From positions 4,960,001 to 5,024,000 of the forward strand of contig NZ_CP121464.1 in the NCBI RefSeq assembly GCF_029690045.1: a stretch of 64,000 nt of DNA, given 5' to 3'. The DNA comes from Janthinobacterium rivuli. Its GTDB lineage: Bacteria > Pseudomonadota > Gammaproteobacteria > Burkholderiales > Burkholderiaceae_D. Under the pieces are notes generated by a model, which saw only the letters and a program-made list of their open reading frames with translations, made no database searches and was not told the origin of the DNA. The position numbers and the translations under genes were made by a program. Of this stretch, positions 45,501 to 53,500 are shown one piece after another (position 1 is the stretch's first letter; every line of letters starts with the position of its first letter).

Positions 45501-45613
45501 CCGAAGCAGCCGGCCAGCAGCAGCGCCAGCGCCGTGCGGCGCAAGGGTGGTGCAAACGGTGGTGTCAGGATGAAAACGGAGGCGTGTTGAACGTGGTTGT
45601 GCATGGTGTTCAT
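39494..45613 (-). CDS. large TpsA exoprotein (haemagglutinin-type adhesin)
   Basis: About 2,039 residues. Signal region 1-45 is followed by the TPS secretion domain, with NTPNTIINWQSFSIHAGE and VFLINPNGIVFGQGAKV. Beta-helix repeats follow; residues about 810-1025 carry GLUG-type repeats (GGLVGSNGG, GGLVGNNQG, GGLVGLNGG), and about 1095-1600 carry six YDG/MBG-like repeats (KVYDG, KIYDG, RVYDG, KTYDG, KVYDG, KVYDG). The end returns to beta-helix and stops at KKMYCN, without a recognisable toxin domain. It is likely a secreted or surface adhesin exported by TpsB. The frame reaches 45694; ATG at 45613 starts just after the tpsB stop. Confidence 0.88.
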   Translation of the reverse strand: MNTMHNHVQHASVFILTPPFAPPLRRTALALLLAGCFGAAQANPALPQVVNGQATFNQQGNIFSITNTPNTIINWQSFSIHAGEITRFIQQNGNSAVLNRITGQDPSKILGSLESNGKVFLINPNGIVFGQGAKVDVNGLVASSLGMTNEDFLAGKRQFTAGGVAGGVGNAGTINAGKGGQVLLIAPNVENTGIITAPNGEVILAAGRSVQLADPGNPQLRVLVSAPTDQALNLGQIIAQGGSIGMAGALVSQRGVLNANSAVVGENGRIVLKASGKALLEAGSVTSATGAAGTGGQIHVLGEQVGLLGNAKVDASGAAGGGTVLLGGDYQGKNAAVQNARQVLVGKDSSVNADAIVSGNGGKVIAWGNESAQVHGSISARGGAQGGDGGFVETSGHYLAVDGIRVDTSAARGKRGNWLLDPYDITVIAGSDGQLGDVDQFADAPSTGNASIGADLISGASSNVTLQATHRINFNSAINIMQQGVGLTAQAGETINVNASISTNGGAVRLLANDASSGSVGAVGSHVNLAAPITSNGGSVYLSGAGVSGAGVVNVGSGHLSLISNFQGGAIDLTGSGDQLQGSGIAGQTVILQADNIGINGTLNFGGTAGGANVIIKPLSSARSIDLGTKSGAALSLNAVELAGISAASLTIGDGTNTGGMRISDALARTGDLHLNSGSAITASGAVTVDGSFVLDGGSWVQNAAVLPGFSARSFAIGSGASFLRAVGGDGGASSPYLIADIHGLQGIGSLGFGNSYRLAGNIDAGGTANWNDGQGFVPIAGSGGGFSGVFDGGGFTLSNLKIDRSGRSGSAAGLFGTVQGGTLRNLTLSGGSVTGTANVGALAGEVVSGIIDGVNSSTSVSGQRNVGGLVGSNGGAITMSSSSGAVTGVNADGGGAIGGLAGWNASSASITTSYATGVVTGAREMIGGLVGNNQGALSQSYATGNVTGARSIGGLVGLNGGSIDDAYASGAVGRAGVADPILAWENMGGLVGESTGSVSHVFSSGAVTGNGYAAVGAVVGRVSSGSPFSYGFFNYETSLVQTDPGGSSGRSTVQMQQQGSFNDYNFSSVWRIYEGYTTPMLKAFLKPLQVNLSGNAAGKVYDGQLAAFLGAIGYVGLLDGDTGVNGSLGFGGNARNVGSYAATGLWSTKYDITMGGTTTFAITPRALTVSIGGNGKIYDGNLGYDGVNFVLGNVVAGDNISISGSAAFLDKNAGGSKAVHASGLALGGNELGNYSLAATTADGTAAITARVLNYSVTGAQSRVYDGTAQAGLNGYFEGMVSGDQVGMAGLQGSFRDKHVGTGKTVDYQVATGHLTGADAGNYVLNGNAGSTTADITARTLTVSFNGVNKTYDGTTGAQVNFGDDRIQGDALTVAGNAAFGNKKAGVGKAVHVTNVVLSGDDAGNYVLNRNAGNTTADIGARALNLSGVVGNKVYDGTTGAQLSLGDDRVAGDSLVASAVANFADKNVGVGKAVQLAGAALTGADADNYFIVLPTGLLASITPASLTLAGLSAAGKVYDGSTNAAVSATASGVLGQDVVSVVGGSGSFADKNAGAAKLVTASGFRLAGADAGNYTLETTGGTAQASIAQKQLSTWVGSGSGLWSDAANWDGGVVPEGANVLAVDFSNSKGIVTYSAAAGNTVLKNLNSATGLLLTGGSLTLGENAPDRSLLGSLEVNGGSLLLNGSLSADRYAQGGGVLSGNGNLLVANSFNQTAGAIRLAGQLAITQAAGDLRFASLAANDVILSALNGAIGQDGALLAGSVTAQARDGIVLGHAGNQLSSFTASNSAGGGITLNNTSAPGTLTLGTLTTGAGNIAIDNTGGVAVGNINAHGGNVSVTAHSPVTVVGKIEGNDIALDASTDVLLGDGAQLAAARNVSMTAGRDINVGGNAQIAGGGNVSASAGANVRFADTASFTLPAAASMSVLAKTGSITGGSGVRINRQRSGVTLLAPNGTVSMADAIFLPATTIDKPVIDAATSAAIDDALRIIKQADRANDTLVSAPQAKPDDKKKDSKDVADAKDKPTGYKFDDAAKKMYCN

Positions 45614-45620
45614 CCTGATA

Positions 45621-47231
45621 CTAGTAGGCCAAGGCGAGGCGGAAATGCAGGCGGTTGGCATCGCGCTGTCCCGTGTCGCCGCCATTGACGACATGGGCGT
45701 AATCGAGTTGCAAATTGGCGTACCGGCTCAGCAGCAAACGCAGGCCGAGCCCGGCGCTGCCGATGGCCTGCGACGCGCTTTCGCCGGGCAACCCATGGTT
45801 GCGGCGCAGCCATGCCGTGTCATAGAAAGCCAGCGCGCGGCATTGGTAGCCGAGCGCCTGGCCGCACCAGTTCGGCGTGTACCATTCCAGGTTCAGGTTG
45901 GCGCCCGAATCGTTCGATACCTCGCGCTCGGCAAAACCGCGTACGGACGAAGCGCCGCCGGCGCCGAACTGTTCGCCAGGCACCAGCGCATCCGGCGTGA
46001 CTTGCGCGTTGACGAGCGCGCGCCATTGCCAGTCGCTGGCCAGCACGCGCCCCGTGCTGGCGCTCAGGCGCAAGGTGTTGTAGGCGGCCTTGGCGTGTGC
46101 GCGCACCCGGTCGAAATCAGCTTGCGCGCCGTGCTTGCCACCGGGAATGTTATGCGCGAAGGTGACCGCCACGCTGGTCTCGCCCGTGGGCAAGGTCCAG
46201 TTGCCGATGTAGCTGACGCTGAGCGGGTGCACGGTGACGTCGGCGCCCAGCTCCATGCCGAACAGCTGCACGCTGTTGCGGTAGGCCTTGTAGTCGACGC
46301 CGTACACGAGCTTGGGTTCGAAATCGCCGCTGCGGGCAAAGTTCTGGTTGTAGCGGATGCCGGCCATGCTGCCCTGGCCGCTGACGGCCAGGTCGACAAT
46401 GCCGGCCGAGACGCTGCCCGAATCGACGTTCGAATAGCTGGCGAAAAAATCCATCGAGTCGCCCAGCGCATACAGCGGCAAATGGTAGCCAGCGCCATAC
46501 ACGCCCACCTTGTCCGGCTTTTCCAGGCTGCTCGTGTATTGCAGGCTGGCCACGTGATCGCGGCCGAACAGGTTGGCATGCTGCAGCACCACGCCCACGT
46601 GCGTCTTGCCCGTTTGCGCATTGCCCGTATTGTCCACATTGAGCATGGCTTTCCACGGCTTTTCATCGGCCACCGTGACGATGGCGTCGATGGCGCCGGC
46701 CGGCTCGTCGGCCTGCAGGCGCACTTCGATCTTGCGCGCGGGGTTTTCATTGGCCAGCTTCAGGCTTTGCGACAGGGCCGGCACGTTCGGCGTCTCGCCT
46801 TCGCGCAGGGACGGCAAGGCGCGCCGCACGTTGGCCTCGTCGGCCCAGGCATTGCCGCTGATGGCGAGCTTGCCCAGCGGCGTTTGCAGCACGCTCAGGC
46901 GCACCACGCCCCGCTCCAGTTCCTGTTCGGGCAATTGCACCTGCACGGCGCTGTAACCGCGCTCGCGATAAGCCGCTTCCAGCGCCTCGACGGCGCGGGC
47001 GATATCGGAAAAATCGCGCTGCGCTCCTGTAAAGGGCGCCAGCAGAGCGTCCACCTGCGCGGAGGTGAGCAGGGTATTGCCCTGGACGTCGAAGCGGAGG
47101 ATCTCGAAGCGCGGCACGCCGTCGTCCTGCGCGGCAGGGACGGCCTCATCCACGGAAACGGCAGCGCCGGCGGCGCCGACGGCGAACAGCAGCGCGGAAC
47201 CCGCAAGCAGGTGCACCAAACGATATGTCAT
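45621..47231 (-). CDS. two-partner secretion outer-membrane transporter (TpsB, FhaC/ShlB type)
   Basis: 536 residues. A signal peptide is followed by POTRA domains at about 40-190 (FEILRFDVQGNTLLTSAQVD, then RERGYSAVQVQLPEQ). The C-terminal barrel has the conserved loop-6 motif SVRGF and ends in a barrel strand (FRLALAY). It should bind the TPS domain of the adjacent TpsA and move it across the outer membrane. Stop and tpsA start are 7 bases apart. Confidence 0.92.
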   Translation of the reverse strand: MTYRLVHLLAGSALLFAVGAAGAAVSVDEAVPAAQDDGVPRFEILRFDVQGNTLLTSAQVDALLAPFTGAQRDFSDIARAVEALEAAYRERGYSAVQVQLPEQELERGVVRLSVLQTPLGKLAISGNAWADEANVRRALPSLREGETPNVPALSQSLKLANENPARKIEVRLQADEPAGAIDAIVTVADEKPWKAMLNVDNTGNAQTGKTHVGVVLQHANLFGRDHVASLQYTSSLEKPDKVGVYGAGYHLPLYALGDSMDFFASYSNVDSGSVSAGIVDLAVSGQGSMAGIRYNQNFARSGDFEPKLVYGVDYKAYRNSVQLFGMELGADVTVHPLSVSYIGNWTLPTGETSVAVTFAHNIPGGKHGAQADFDRVRAHAKAAYNTLRLSASTGRVLASDWQWRALVNAQVTPDALVPGEQFGAGGASSVRGFAEREVSNDSGANLNLEWYTPNWCGQALGYQCRALAFYDTAWLRRNHGLPGESASQAIGSAGLGLRLLLSRYANLQLDYAHVVNGGDTGQRDANRLHFRLALAY

Positions 47232-47441
47232 GTGAAGGATTTCTTGTGTAACCGGACAAGCGCGCGGCCCGCAGGCGCCTGCATGTCCGGCAATGGATTG
47301 AAGACAAATTTTAGACGGCTTTTAGTTTCCAGTCAGAAATTTCTAACATTTCTCCGCGATTTTCATCGCAGCGCAACAAACCATGCGCGCAGCAGGATAA
47401 AAATGCCGCAATCGCTAGCATTTTCCGGCGCGCTGACAGCC
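47232..47441 (-). promoter_or_regulatory. promoter region upstream of tpsB
   Basis: 210-base gap between the cyclase and tpsB genes. On the minus strand, CTGACT (47336-47331) and TAAAAT (47313-47308) are 17 bases apart, a reasonable sigma-70 promoter. The area is locally AT-rich. Control by a second messenger is possible but no operator is visible. Confidence 0.4.
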
Positions 47442-49697
47442 TTACTTGCTGTGTAATTCCGTCACGCCATCCCAGTCGGCCGGCGGTGGCGCGTCGCGGT
47501 ACTGCTCCAGGCGCGCCGCGTACAGCCGGTACAAGCCGTCGTCGGGAAAGTCCGCCTGCAAACGAGCCAGCTGCGCGCCGGCCGCCGCCCAGTCGCGCGC
47601 GCGCAACCGGGCCAGCGCCGCGTGCCAGCGTTCGAGCTGCGCCAGTTCGGCGGCGGGGGCGCCGGCCAGCAGGCAGCGCGGCTCGAAGATGGCCACCGCT
47701 TCCTGCTTGCCCAGCACGCGTATGCGATCGAGTTCGCGGTACAGGAAATCCGGCGCGGCGGCGCGCGTGGCCTGGCCCACCACGATGCCCACGCCATACA
47801 GCTTGCTGGCGCCTTCCAGGCGCGCGGCCAGGTTGACGCTGTCGCCCATCACGGTATAAGCGCGGCGAATGCGCGAGCCCATGTCGCCCACATGCATGGC
47901 CCCCGTATTGAGGCCGATGCCGATGCGCAGCGCCGGCCAGCCGCGCGCGCAAAACTGCAGGTTCAGCCGCGCCGCGCTGGCCTGCATCAGCAGGGCGCTG
48001 GCCACGGCCCGGCTGGCGTGATCGTCAAAGGCGACTGGCGCGCCCCAGAACGCCATCACGGCGTCGCCGATGTATTTATCCAGGGTGCCGCCATGGCTGT
48101 CGCGGATATCTTCCGACATCGCCGTCAGGTAGGCGTTGATGTATTCGCGCAGCGCGGCCGGCGCCAGCTGCTCGGAAATGGCTGTGAAACCGCGCACGTC
48201 GGCAAACAGCACCGTCAGTTCGCGGTTCTCGCCCTCCATCGTGTAGCGCTGCGGATCGTCGGCCATCTCGGCCACCAGTTCGGGCGCCACGTATTCGCCG
48301 AAACGTGCCACCAGCGCGCGTCCCTTGCGCACCTCGAAAAAGTAGCCCCACGCCAGGTTGGCGATGAACAGCGCCGCGATCAGCAACAGCAGCACGGCGC
48401 CGCCCAGCACCAGGTCATGCGCGGTGTACAGGTACAGGTTGATGCCGATGGCGGCCGCCAGCGCGCCCAGCGTCGCCAGCATCACGCCGGCCGGCGGCAG
48501 CACGGCCAGGGCGCCCGCCAGCAACAGGCCAAACAGCACGATCTGCACCAGTTCCAATGCCAGCGCATAGTCGGGCCGCGCCTTGAAGCGCCCGTCGAGC
48601 ATGGACTTGATCAGGTTGGCGTGCACTTCCACGCCCGGATATTCGGCATTCACGGGCGTGGCGCGGATATCGTTCAAACCGGGCGCCGTGGTGCCCACCA
48701 GCGCGATGGCGCCCTTCAGCAGCGCGGCAGGCACCGTGCCGGCCAGCACCTCGGACGCCGAGACATAGCGGAAGGCGCCGCCATCGGGGCCGCCCGCGCC
48801 GCGGTACTGCACCGTCGTCGTCAAGGCTTCGCCGACGGGGATCGCCAGCGCGCCACGCGGCGTAAACAGCATGATGTGTTCGAGCCCGCCGCCGGCCAGC
48901 TCGCGCGCCGACAGGGTGTCGGCCGTGCCCGTGAAACGGGGAGCGATGGCGCGCGCCTGCAGGTAGACGGCGACGGTGGCGAGCGACAGCGACGGGTAAT
49001 AGCCGTCGCCGATACGCTGCAACAGGGTCGAGGAACGCACGACGCCATCGGCATCGGTCAGCGCCGTGAAGATGCCGGCGCCCTGCGCGGCCGCCTGCAG
49101 GGGCGCGATATTGGCTTCGTAGCCGCGCGCCACGTAAGCCGTCACCGTGCGGCCATTCAGGTCGGCGACGGTGAAGGCCGGCTTGGGCAGCACGCCCTTC
49201 CTTTGCTGCTCCGAGACGCTGTAGCCGAGCACCACGGGCTGGCCGCGCATGGCTTCGGCGAACAGGCCATCGTAATCCATGGCCGGGCGCAGTTTTTCCA
49301 GCTGCGCCGTCAAGCCGGCCACGCCAGCCAGTTCGCCCTGCGCCAGGCCTTGCAGCACGGCGTAGCCGGAACTGGTGTCCGCTTCGGGGAATGCAATGTC
49401 AAAGCCCAGCGCGGCCACGCCGTAATGGCCCGTAAGCTGGCGCACCAGGCGCGCCTGGACGTCGCGGCTCCAGGGAAAACGGCCCACGCGCGCCAGGCTT
49501 TGCTCGTCGATGTCGACGATGACGATGCGGCGGTCGAGCTGCGGCGTCTCGGCCCGCATGCGCCAGTCGCCCAGCATGGCGTCCAGCCGCGCAATCGTGT
49601 CATTGCCGGCCAGGCACAGCACGGCCGCCGCCACGCTCAGGAATATGCCCAGCAGCGTTCGCGCCCCATGCTTGCGCCAGGCCAGCGACAGCTTCAA
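47442..49697 (-). CDS. CHASE2-domain class III adenylate cyclase
   Basis: 751 residues. One membrane segment near the N-terminus, a periplasmic CHASE2 sensor (about 35-340, beginning RRIVIVDIDEQSLARVGRFPW), three membrane segments (about 355-450), then a cyclase domain from about residue 490. Metal aspartates appear in LFADVRGF; the base-recognition lysine is in DKYIGDAVMAF, and MGDSVNLAARLE follows, the arrangement of adenylyl rather than guanylyl cyclases. The start is TTG and overlaps the HD-GYP stop (TTGA), suggesting translational coupling. Confidence 0.85.
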   Translation of the reverse strand: MKLSLAWRKHGARTLLGIFLSVAAAVLCLAGNDTIARLDAMLGDWRMRAETPQLDRRIVIVDIDEQSLARVGRFPWSRDVQARLVRQLTGHYGVAALGFDIAFPEADTSSGYAVLQGLAQGELAGVAGLTAQLEKLRPAMDYDGLFAEAMRGQPVVLGYSVSEQQRKGVLPKPAFTVADLNGRTVTAYVARGYEANIAPLQAAAQGAGIFTALTDADGVVRSSTLLQRIGDGYYPSLSLATVAVYLQARAIAPRFTGTADTLSARELAGGGLEHIMLFTPRGALAIPVGEALTTTVQYRGAGGPDGGAFRYVSASEVLAGTVPAALLKGAIALVGTTAPGLNDIRATPVNAEYPGVEVHANLIKSMLDGRFKARPDYALALELVQIVLFGLLLAGALAVLPPAGVMLATLGALAAAIGINLYLYTAHDLVLGGAVLLLLIAALFIANLAWGYFFEVRKGRALVARFGEYVAPELVAEMADDPQRYTMEGENRELTVLFADVRGFTAISEQLAPAALREYINAYLTAMSEDIRDSHGGTLDKYIGDAVMAFWGAPVAFDDHASRAVASALLMQASAARLNLQFCARGWPALRIGIGLNTGAMHVGDMGSRIRRAYTVMGDSVNLAARLEGASKLYGVGIVVGQATRAAAPDFLYRELDRIRVLGKQEAVAIFEPRCLLAGAPAAELAQLERWHAALARLRARDWAAAGAQLARLQADFPDDGLYRLYAARLEQYRDAPPPADWDGVTELHSK

Positions 49698-51316
49698 GGG
49701 GTATAGCCCGGAATGGCCGCCTCGTCGACGGCATCGATCTGGCTAGGATGCATGTGCTTTTCAGCGAAGGTCAGATAGACTTTGCTGCGAATGAAAACGT
49801 CGAACAGCTCCGGGTCGATATGCCCGTTCAGGCTAAAGTTACCCAGGATGCGCAGCGATTCGGACAGCGACTTGCCCTTCTTGTAGGGGCGGTCGCGCGC
49901 CGTCAGCGCCTCGAAAATGTCGGCGATGGCCATCAGGCGCGCCGGCACCGACATCTGCTCTTTCGTCAGCCCGCGCGGATAGCCCTTGCCATCCATGCGC
50001 TCGTGGTGGCCGCCCGCATATTCCGGCACCTTTTGCAGGTGCTTGGGCCACGGCAGCGCTTCGAGCATGCGGATCGACACGCTGATATGGTTGTTGACGA
50101 TGGCCCGCTCGGCCGCCGTCAAGGTGCCGGCGCGGATGGTCAGGTTTTCCGTCTCGTCGGCGTCGAGAAAATCGCGCAGTTCGCCATCGGCCGCGCGCCA
50201 GCGGCGCCTGGCGATCTGCCGCACGCGCTCCTGATCGGCCTGCGCCATGCTTTCGCCGCCGACGTTCACCGTGCGGATGAAATCGCGCTCTTCGCGCAGC
50301 GCCGTTTGCTCCAGTTCCAGCGCGCGGGCGATGGCGTCTTGTTGCTGCGGCTGCGCCGCCTGCTGGCGCAGGGCCGCGATCTCGGCGTCGCGCAGCAGCA
50401 CTTCGTAGCGCGTGTCGATCAGGGCGATGCGGTCGAAGATCGTTTCCAGCTTGGTGGCCTTGTCGACCACGTGCACGGGCGTGGTGATCTTGCCGCAGTC
50501 GTGCAGCAGCCCGGCCAGCCACAGCTGCTTGCGCTCGCTGTCGCTGAGCCGGAAATCGGCCAGCGGCCCCGTTTGCGTGGCGTGCGCGGCATCGGCCAGC
50601 AGCATCGTCAGCTCGGGCACGAACTGGCAGTGGCGGCCCGTGTACGGCGACTTTTCATCGATGCCGATATTGATCAGGGTGACCAGGGACTCGAGCAGCT
50701 CTTCCAGCTGCGAGATCAGCAATTGATTCGTCAGCGCCACGCCCGCCTGCGCGGCCAGCGCCTCGATGAAGCGCTGATCGGTCGAGGAAAAGGCGCGCAC
50801 CTGGCCCGTCTCGCCATCCTTGGCATTGACCAGCTGCAGCACGCCGATCAGGTCGCCCTCGTGGTCGCTCATGGGCACCGTCAAAATCGATTGCGTGTGG
50901 TAGCCGTGGTGGCGGTCGAACTCGCGCATGCCGGAAAAATTGAAGCCCTCGTCGCGGTAGACGTCGGCGATATTCACGCTGCGGCGCAGGTTCGCCGCAT
51001 ACGCGGCCACCGACGCCAGATTAGGCTGGCCGGCGGCGTCGTACAGGGCCACGCCCGGCAAGCCCATGTCCGCGCCCTGCGCGATGCCCAGGCTGTCGTT
51101 GACGCTGATGTCGAACGCCAGCTGGCGGCCCTCGGCCACGGGCCGGTACAGGGTCGCGCCATCGGCGCCGCTCATGCTTTTTGCCAGCAGCACGATGCGC
51201 TGCAACAGCGCGCCGATATCGTGCCCCTCGCCGCCCAGGCCGTGGCCGAGCGCGACACTGAGTTCGGTCAATTGCTCCAGTCTGTGGGCGATTTTCTCAG
51301 GGTGCAACTGAGGCAT
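49694..51316 (-). CDS. GAF/HD-GYP-domain phosphodiesterase
   Basis: About 540 residues. A GAF-type sensor domain occupies residues 20-190, then a helical linker and an HD-GYP domain with HDCGKITTP and HHERMDGKGYPRGL, so the metal site looks complete. HD-GYP proteins break down cyclic di-GMP or cGAMP. An unusually long, charged insert separates the two halves of the HD-GYP motif set. A GTG start at 51382 is also open; ATG at 51316 (MPQLHPEKIAHRL) is preferred. The next gene, a cyclase, overlaps by 4 bases, so two nucleotide messengers are made and degraded by neighbours. Confidence 0.85.
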   Translation of the reverse strand: MPQLHPEKIAHRLEQLTELSVALGHGLGGEGHDIGALLQRIVLLAKSMSGADGATLYRPVAEGRQLAFDISVNDSLGIAQGADMGLPGVALYDAAGQPNLASVAAYAANLRRSVNIADVYRDEGFNFSGMREFDRHHGYHTQSILTVPMSDHEGDLIGVLQLVNAKDGETGQVRAFSSTDQRFIEALAAQAGVALTNQLLISQLEELLESLVTLINIGIDEKSPYTGRHCQFVPELTMLLADAAHATQTGPLADFRLSDSERKQLWLAGLLHDCGKITTPVHVVDKATKLETIFDRIALIDTRYEVLLRDAEIAALRQQAAQPQQQDAIARALELEQTALREERDFIRTVNVGGESMAQADQERVRQIARRRWRAADGELRDFLDADETENLTIRAGTLTAAERAIVNNHISVSIRMLEALPWPKHLQKVPEYAGGHHERMDGKGYPRGLTKEQMSVPARLMAIADIFEALTARDRPYKKGKSLSESLRILGNFSLNGHIDPELFDVFIRSKVYLTFAEKHMHPSQIDAVDEAAIPGYTP

Positions 51317-51504
51317 GTTGGTGGCAATCAGGTAAAGAAAAGGGAAACCGGCAAGCGCCAGTGTAACGGCCGTCCCGCGCACTGTACATTACTTAGTTAC
51401 AACAAAATGAAATAACTTTCCGTATCGCAACACGCATAAATGTTGCCGCCAATCTTATTAATTAGAATAGAATCAACAATAATTACACCGTAACAAGGTA
51501 CTGA

Positions 51505-52401
51505 ATGAAATTCACGTTCAGGGGCGTGCGCGGCTCCATCCCCTCCCCCGGCCCGCGCACGGCGCGCTACGGCGGCAACACCACGTGCATCGAAGTGCGC
51601 ACCGACAACGATAGCCTGATCATTCTCGATGCGGGCAGCGGCATCTTCTCGCTGGCGCAGCACCTGCCGCCAGGCGAACCCGTCGACGCGCACGTCTTCA
51701 TTACGCACAGCCACTGGGACCACATCCACGGCCTGCCCATGTTTTCGCCCCTGTTCGTGGCCGGCAACCGCATGCGCCTGCACGGTGCCCACGATGCGGC
51801 CGCCGGACGCGGCATCGAGCACGTGATGGCGGTGCAGCTGCAAAACAGCTATTTTCCCGTCAGCGAAGCGGCCATGGCGGCCTGCATCGAGTACCGCACC
51901 CTGGCACCCGGCGAAGCGGTCGAAGTGGGCGGCGCGCACGTGCGTGGCGCGGAAATGAACCACCCCGTCGTCAACCTCGGCTACCGCATCGACTGCGGCG
52001 GCGCCGCGCTGTTTTTCAGCGGCGACCATGAACCGTTCTACAACCTGCATCCGCCCGGCCATGCCGAGCATGCGGCCTGCGCGGCGCGCAATGCGCAGCG
52101 CCAGGCCGGCATCGACGCGCTGGTCGCCGGCGTCGACGCGCTGATCATGGATTGTTCGTACACGCGCGAGGAATACCCGGGCAAGCAGGGCTGGGGCCAC
52201 GGCACCTTCGACGCCGCCTTCGACCTGGCCCTGCGCTGCGGCGCGCGGCGCCTGTACTGCACCCACCACGAACCGACCCGCAGCGACGAACAGCTCGAAG
52301 CCGTGTTTGCCGACGTGATGGGCCGCTATGCGAGCCGCCTGGCCGGCTTGCAGGTGTTCCTCGCCTGCGAGGGGCTGACGGTGGAATTGGCCGGCGCATA
52401 A
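51505..52401 (+). CDS. MBL-fold metallohydrolase
   Basis: 298 residues. It starts MKFTFRGVRGSIPSPGP and has the metal motif THSHWDHIHG at about residues 70-79, then histidines in EMNHPVVN, an aspartate in FSGDHEP, and a late histidine pair in CTHHEP. The arrangement resembles cAMP/cyclic-nucleotide phosphodiesterase class II and RNase Z-like hydrolases. It is divergent from the HD-GYP gene, with a good AAGG site. A role in breaking cyclic nucleotides near the cyclase is attractive but unproven. Confidence 0.8.
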   Translation: MKFTFRGVRGSIPSPGPRTARYGGNTTCIEVRTDNDSLIILDAGSGIFSLAQHLPPGEPVDAHVFITHSHWDHIHGLPMFSPLFVAGNRMRLHGAHDAAAGRGIEHVMAVQLQNSYFPVSEAAMAACIEYRTLAPGEAVEVGGAHVRGAEMNHPVVNLGYRIDCGGAALFFSGDHEPFYNLHPPGHAEHAACAARNAQRQAGIDALVAGVDALIMDCSYTREEYPGKQGWGHGTFDAAFDLALRCGARRLYCTHHEPTRSDEQLEAVFADVMGRYASRLAGLQVFLACEGLTVELAGA

Positions 52402-52433
52402 AAAAAGGGAGCCGCAAGGCTCCCTTTTTACTG
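52399..52433. terminator. bidirectional terminator between MBL and pit genes
   Basis: AAAAAAAGGGAGCC, a short loop, GGCTCCCTTTTTA: a stem with A-run on one side and T-run on the other, just after the MBL stop and before the converging pit stop. Confidence 0.88.
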
Positions 52434-52447
52434 GCGTTGGCTATCCA

Positions 52448-53458
52448 TCACATGATGTGGTGGCCAATCCACCAAGCGACTGCGGCAACAAACGCGGAGG
52501 CAGGAATCGTGAAGATCCAGGCCCAGACGATATTGCCCGCCACGCCCCAGCGCACGGCCGACATTTTTTGCGACGAGCCGACGCCGACGATGGCGCCCGT
52601 GATGGTGTGCGTGGTCGACACGGGAATGCCCAGCGCCGTCGAGACGAACAGGGTGATCGCGCCACCCGTTTCGGCGCAGAAGCCGCCCACCGGTTTGAGC
52701 TTGGTGATCTTCTGGCCCATGGTCTTGACGATGCGCCAGCCGCCGAACAGGGTGCCGAAGCTGATGGCCGTGTAGCACGAGATGATGACCCACATCGGCG
52801 GCATGGCATCGGCCGCGCTGGAATAACCGGCGGCGATCAGCAGCATCCAGATGATGCCGATGGTTTTTTGCGCATCGTTGCCGCCGTGGCCCAGGCTGTA
52901 GGCGGCGGCCGATACCAGTTGCAAACGGCGGAACCACTTGTCGACCTTGCGCGGCGTCGAACGCACGAATATCCACGACACGAGCAGCATCATGATGGAA
53001 CCGAACACGAAGCCCAGTACCGGTGCGATGACGATGAAGGCGACGGTTTTCCACAGGCCGGCCGCGACCAGCGCGCCCGTGCCGGACTTGGCGACAGCGG
53101 CGCCCACCAGGCCGCCGATCAGCGCGTGCGAGGACGACGAAGGAATGCCGTAGTACCAGGTAAACAAATTCCAGAAGATGGCGCCCATCAGCGCGCCGAA
53201 GATCACGTACTGGTCGATCACGGCCGGATCGATGGTTCCTTTGCCCACCGTGGCGGCCACGGTCAGCTGGTGGAACACGAAGATGGCGACGAAGTTGAAC
53301 GTGGCAGCCATGGCAACCGCGGTCTGCGGTTTCAATACGCCCGTCGAGACCACCGTGGCGATCGCGTTGGCGGCATCGTGGAAGCCGTTCATGAAGTCAA
53401 ACAGCAGCGCGAGGACGATCAACAGGCCTAGCACGTAGATGCTGATTTGTATGGTCAT
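52448..53458 (-). CDS. pit: Pit-type inorganic phosphate transporter
   Basis: 336 residues with about ten membrane segments. Both halves carry the PiT signature: FDFMNGFHDAANAIATVVSTG at the N-terminus and GHGGNDAQKTIGI in the second half, with the same GxxxxDxxN logic. Pit moves metal-phosphate by proton symport. It lies 42 bases downstream of a DUF47 accessory gene, a standard pairing. Confidence 0.93.
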   Translation of the reverse strand: MTIQISIYVLGLLIVLALLFDFMNGFHDAANAIATVVSTGVLKPQTAVAMAATFNFVAIFVFHQLTVAATVGKGTIDPAVIDQYVIFGALMGAIFWNLFTWYYGIPSSSSHALIGGLVGAAVAKSGTGALVAAGLWKTVAFIVIAPVLGFVFGSIMMLLVSWIFVRSTPRKVDKWFRRLQLVSAAAYSLGHGGNDAQKTIGIIWMLLIAAGYSSAADAMPPMWVIISCYTAISFGTLFGGWRIVKTMGQKITKLKPVGGFCAETGGAITLFVSTALGIPVSTTHTITGAIVGVGSSQKMSAVRWGVAGNIVWAWIFTIPASAFVAAVAWWIGHHIM

Positions 53459-53500
53459 TGTAGTTTCTTTTCTGATTCTGGTTCAGGACAGGCCCAACGC

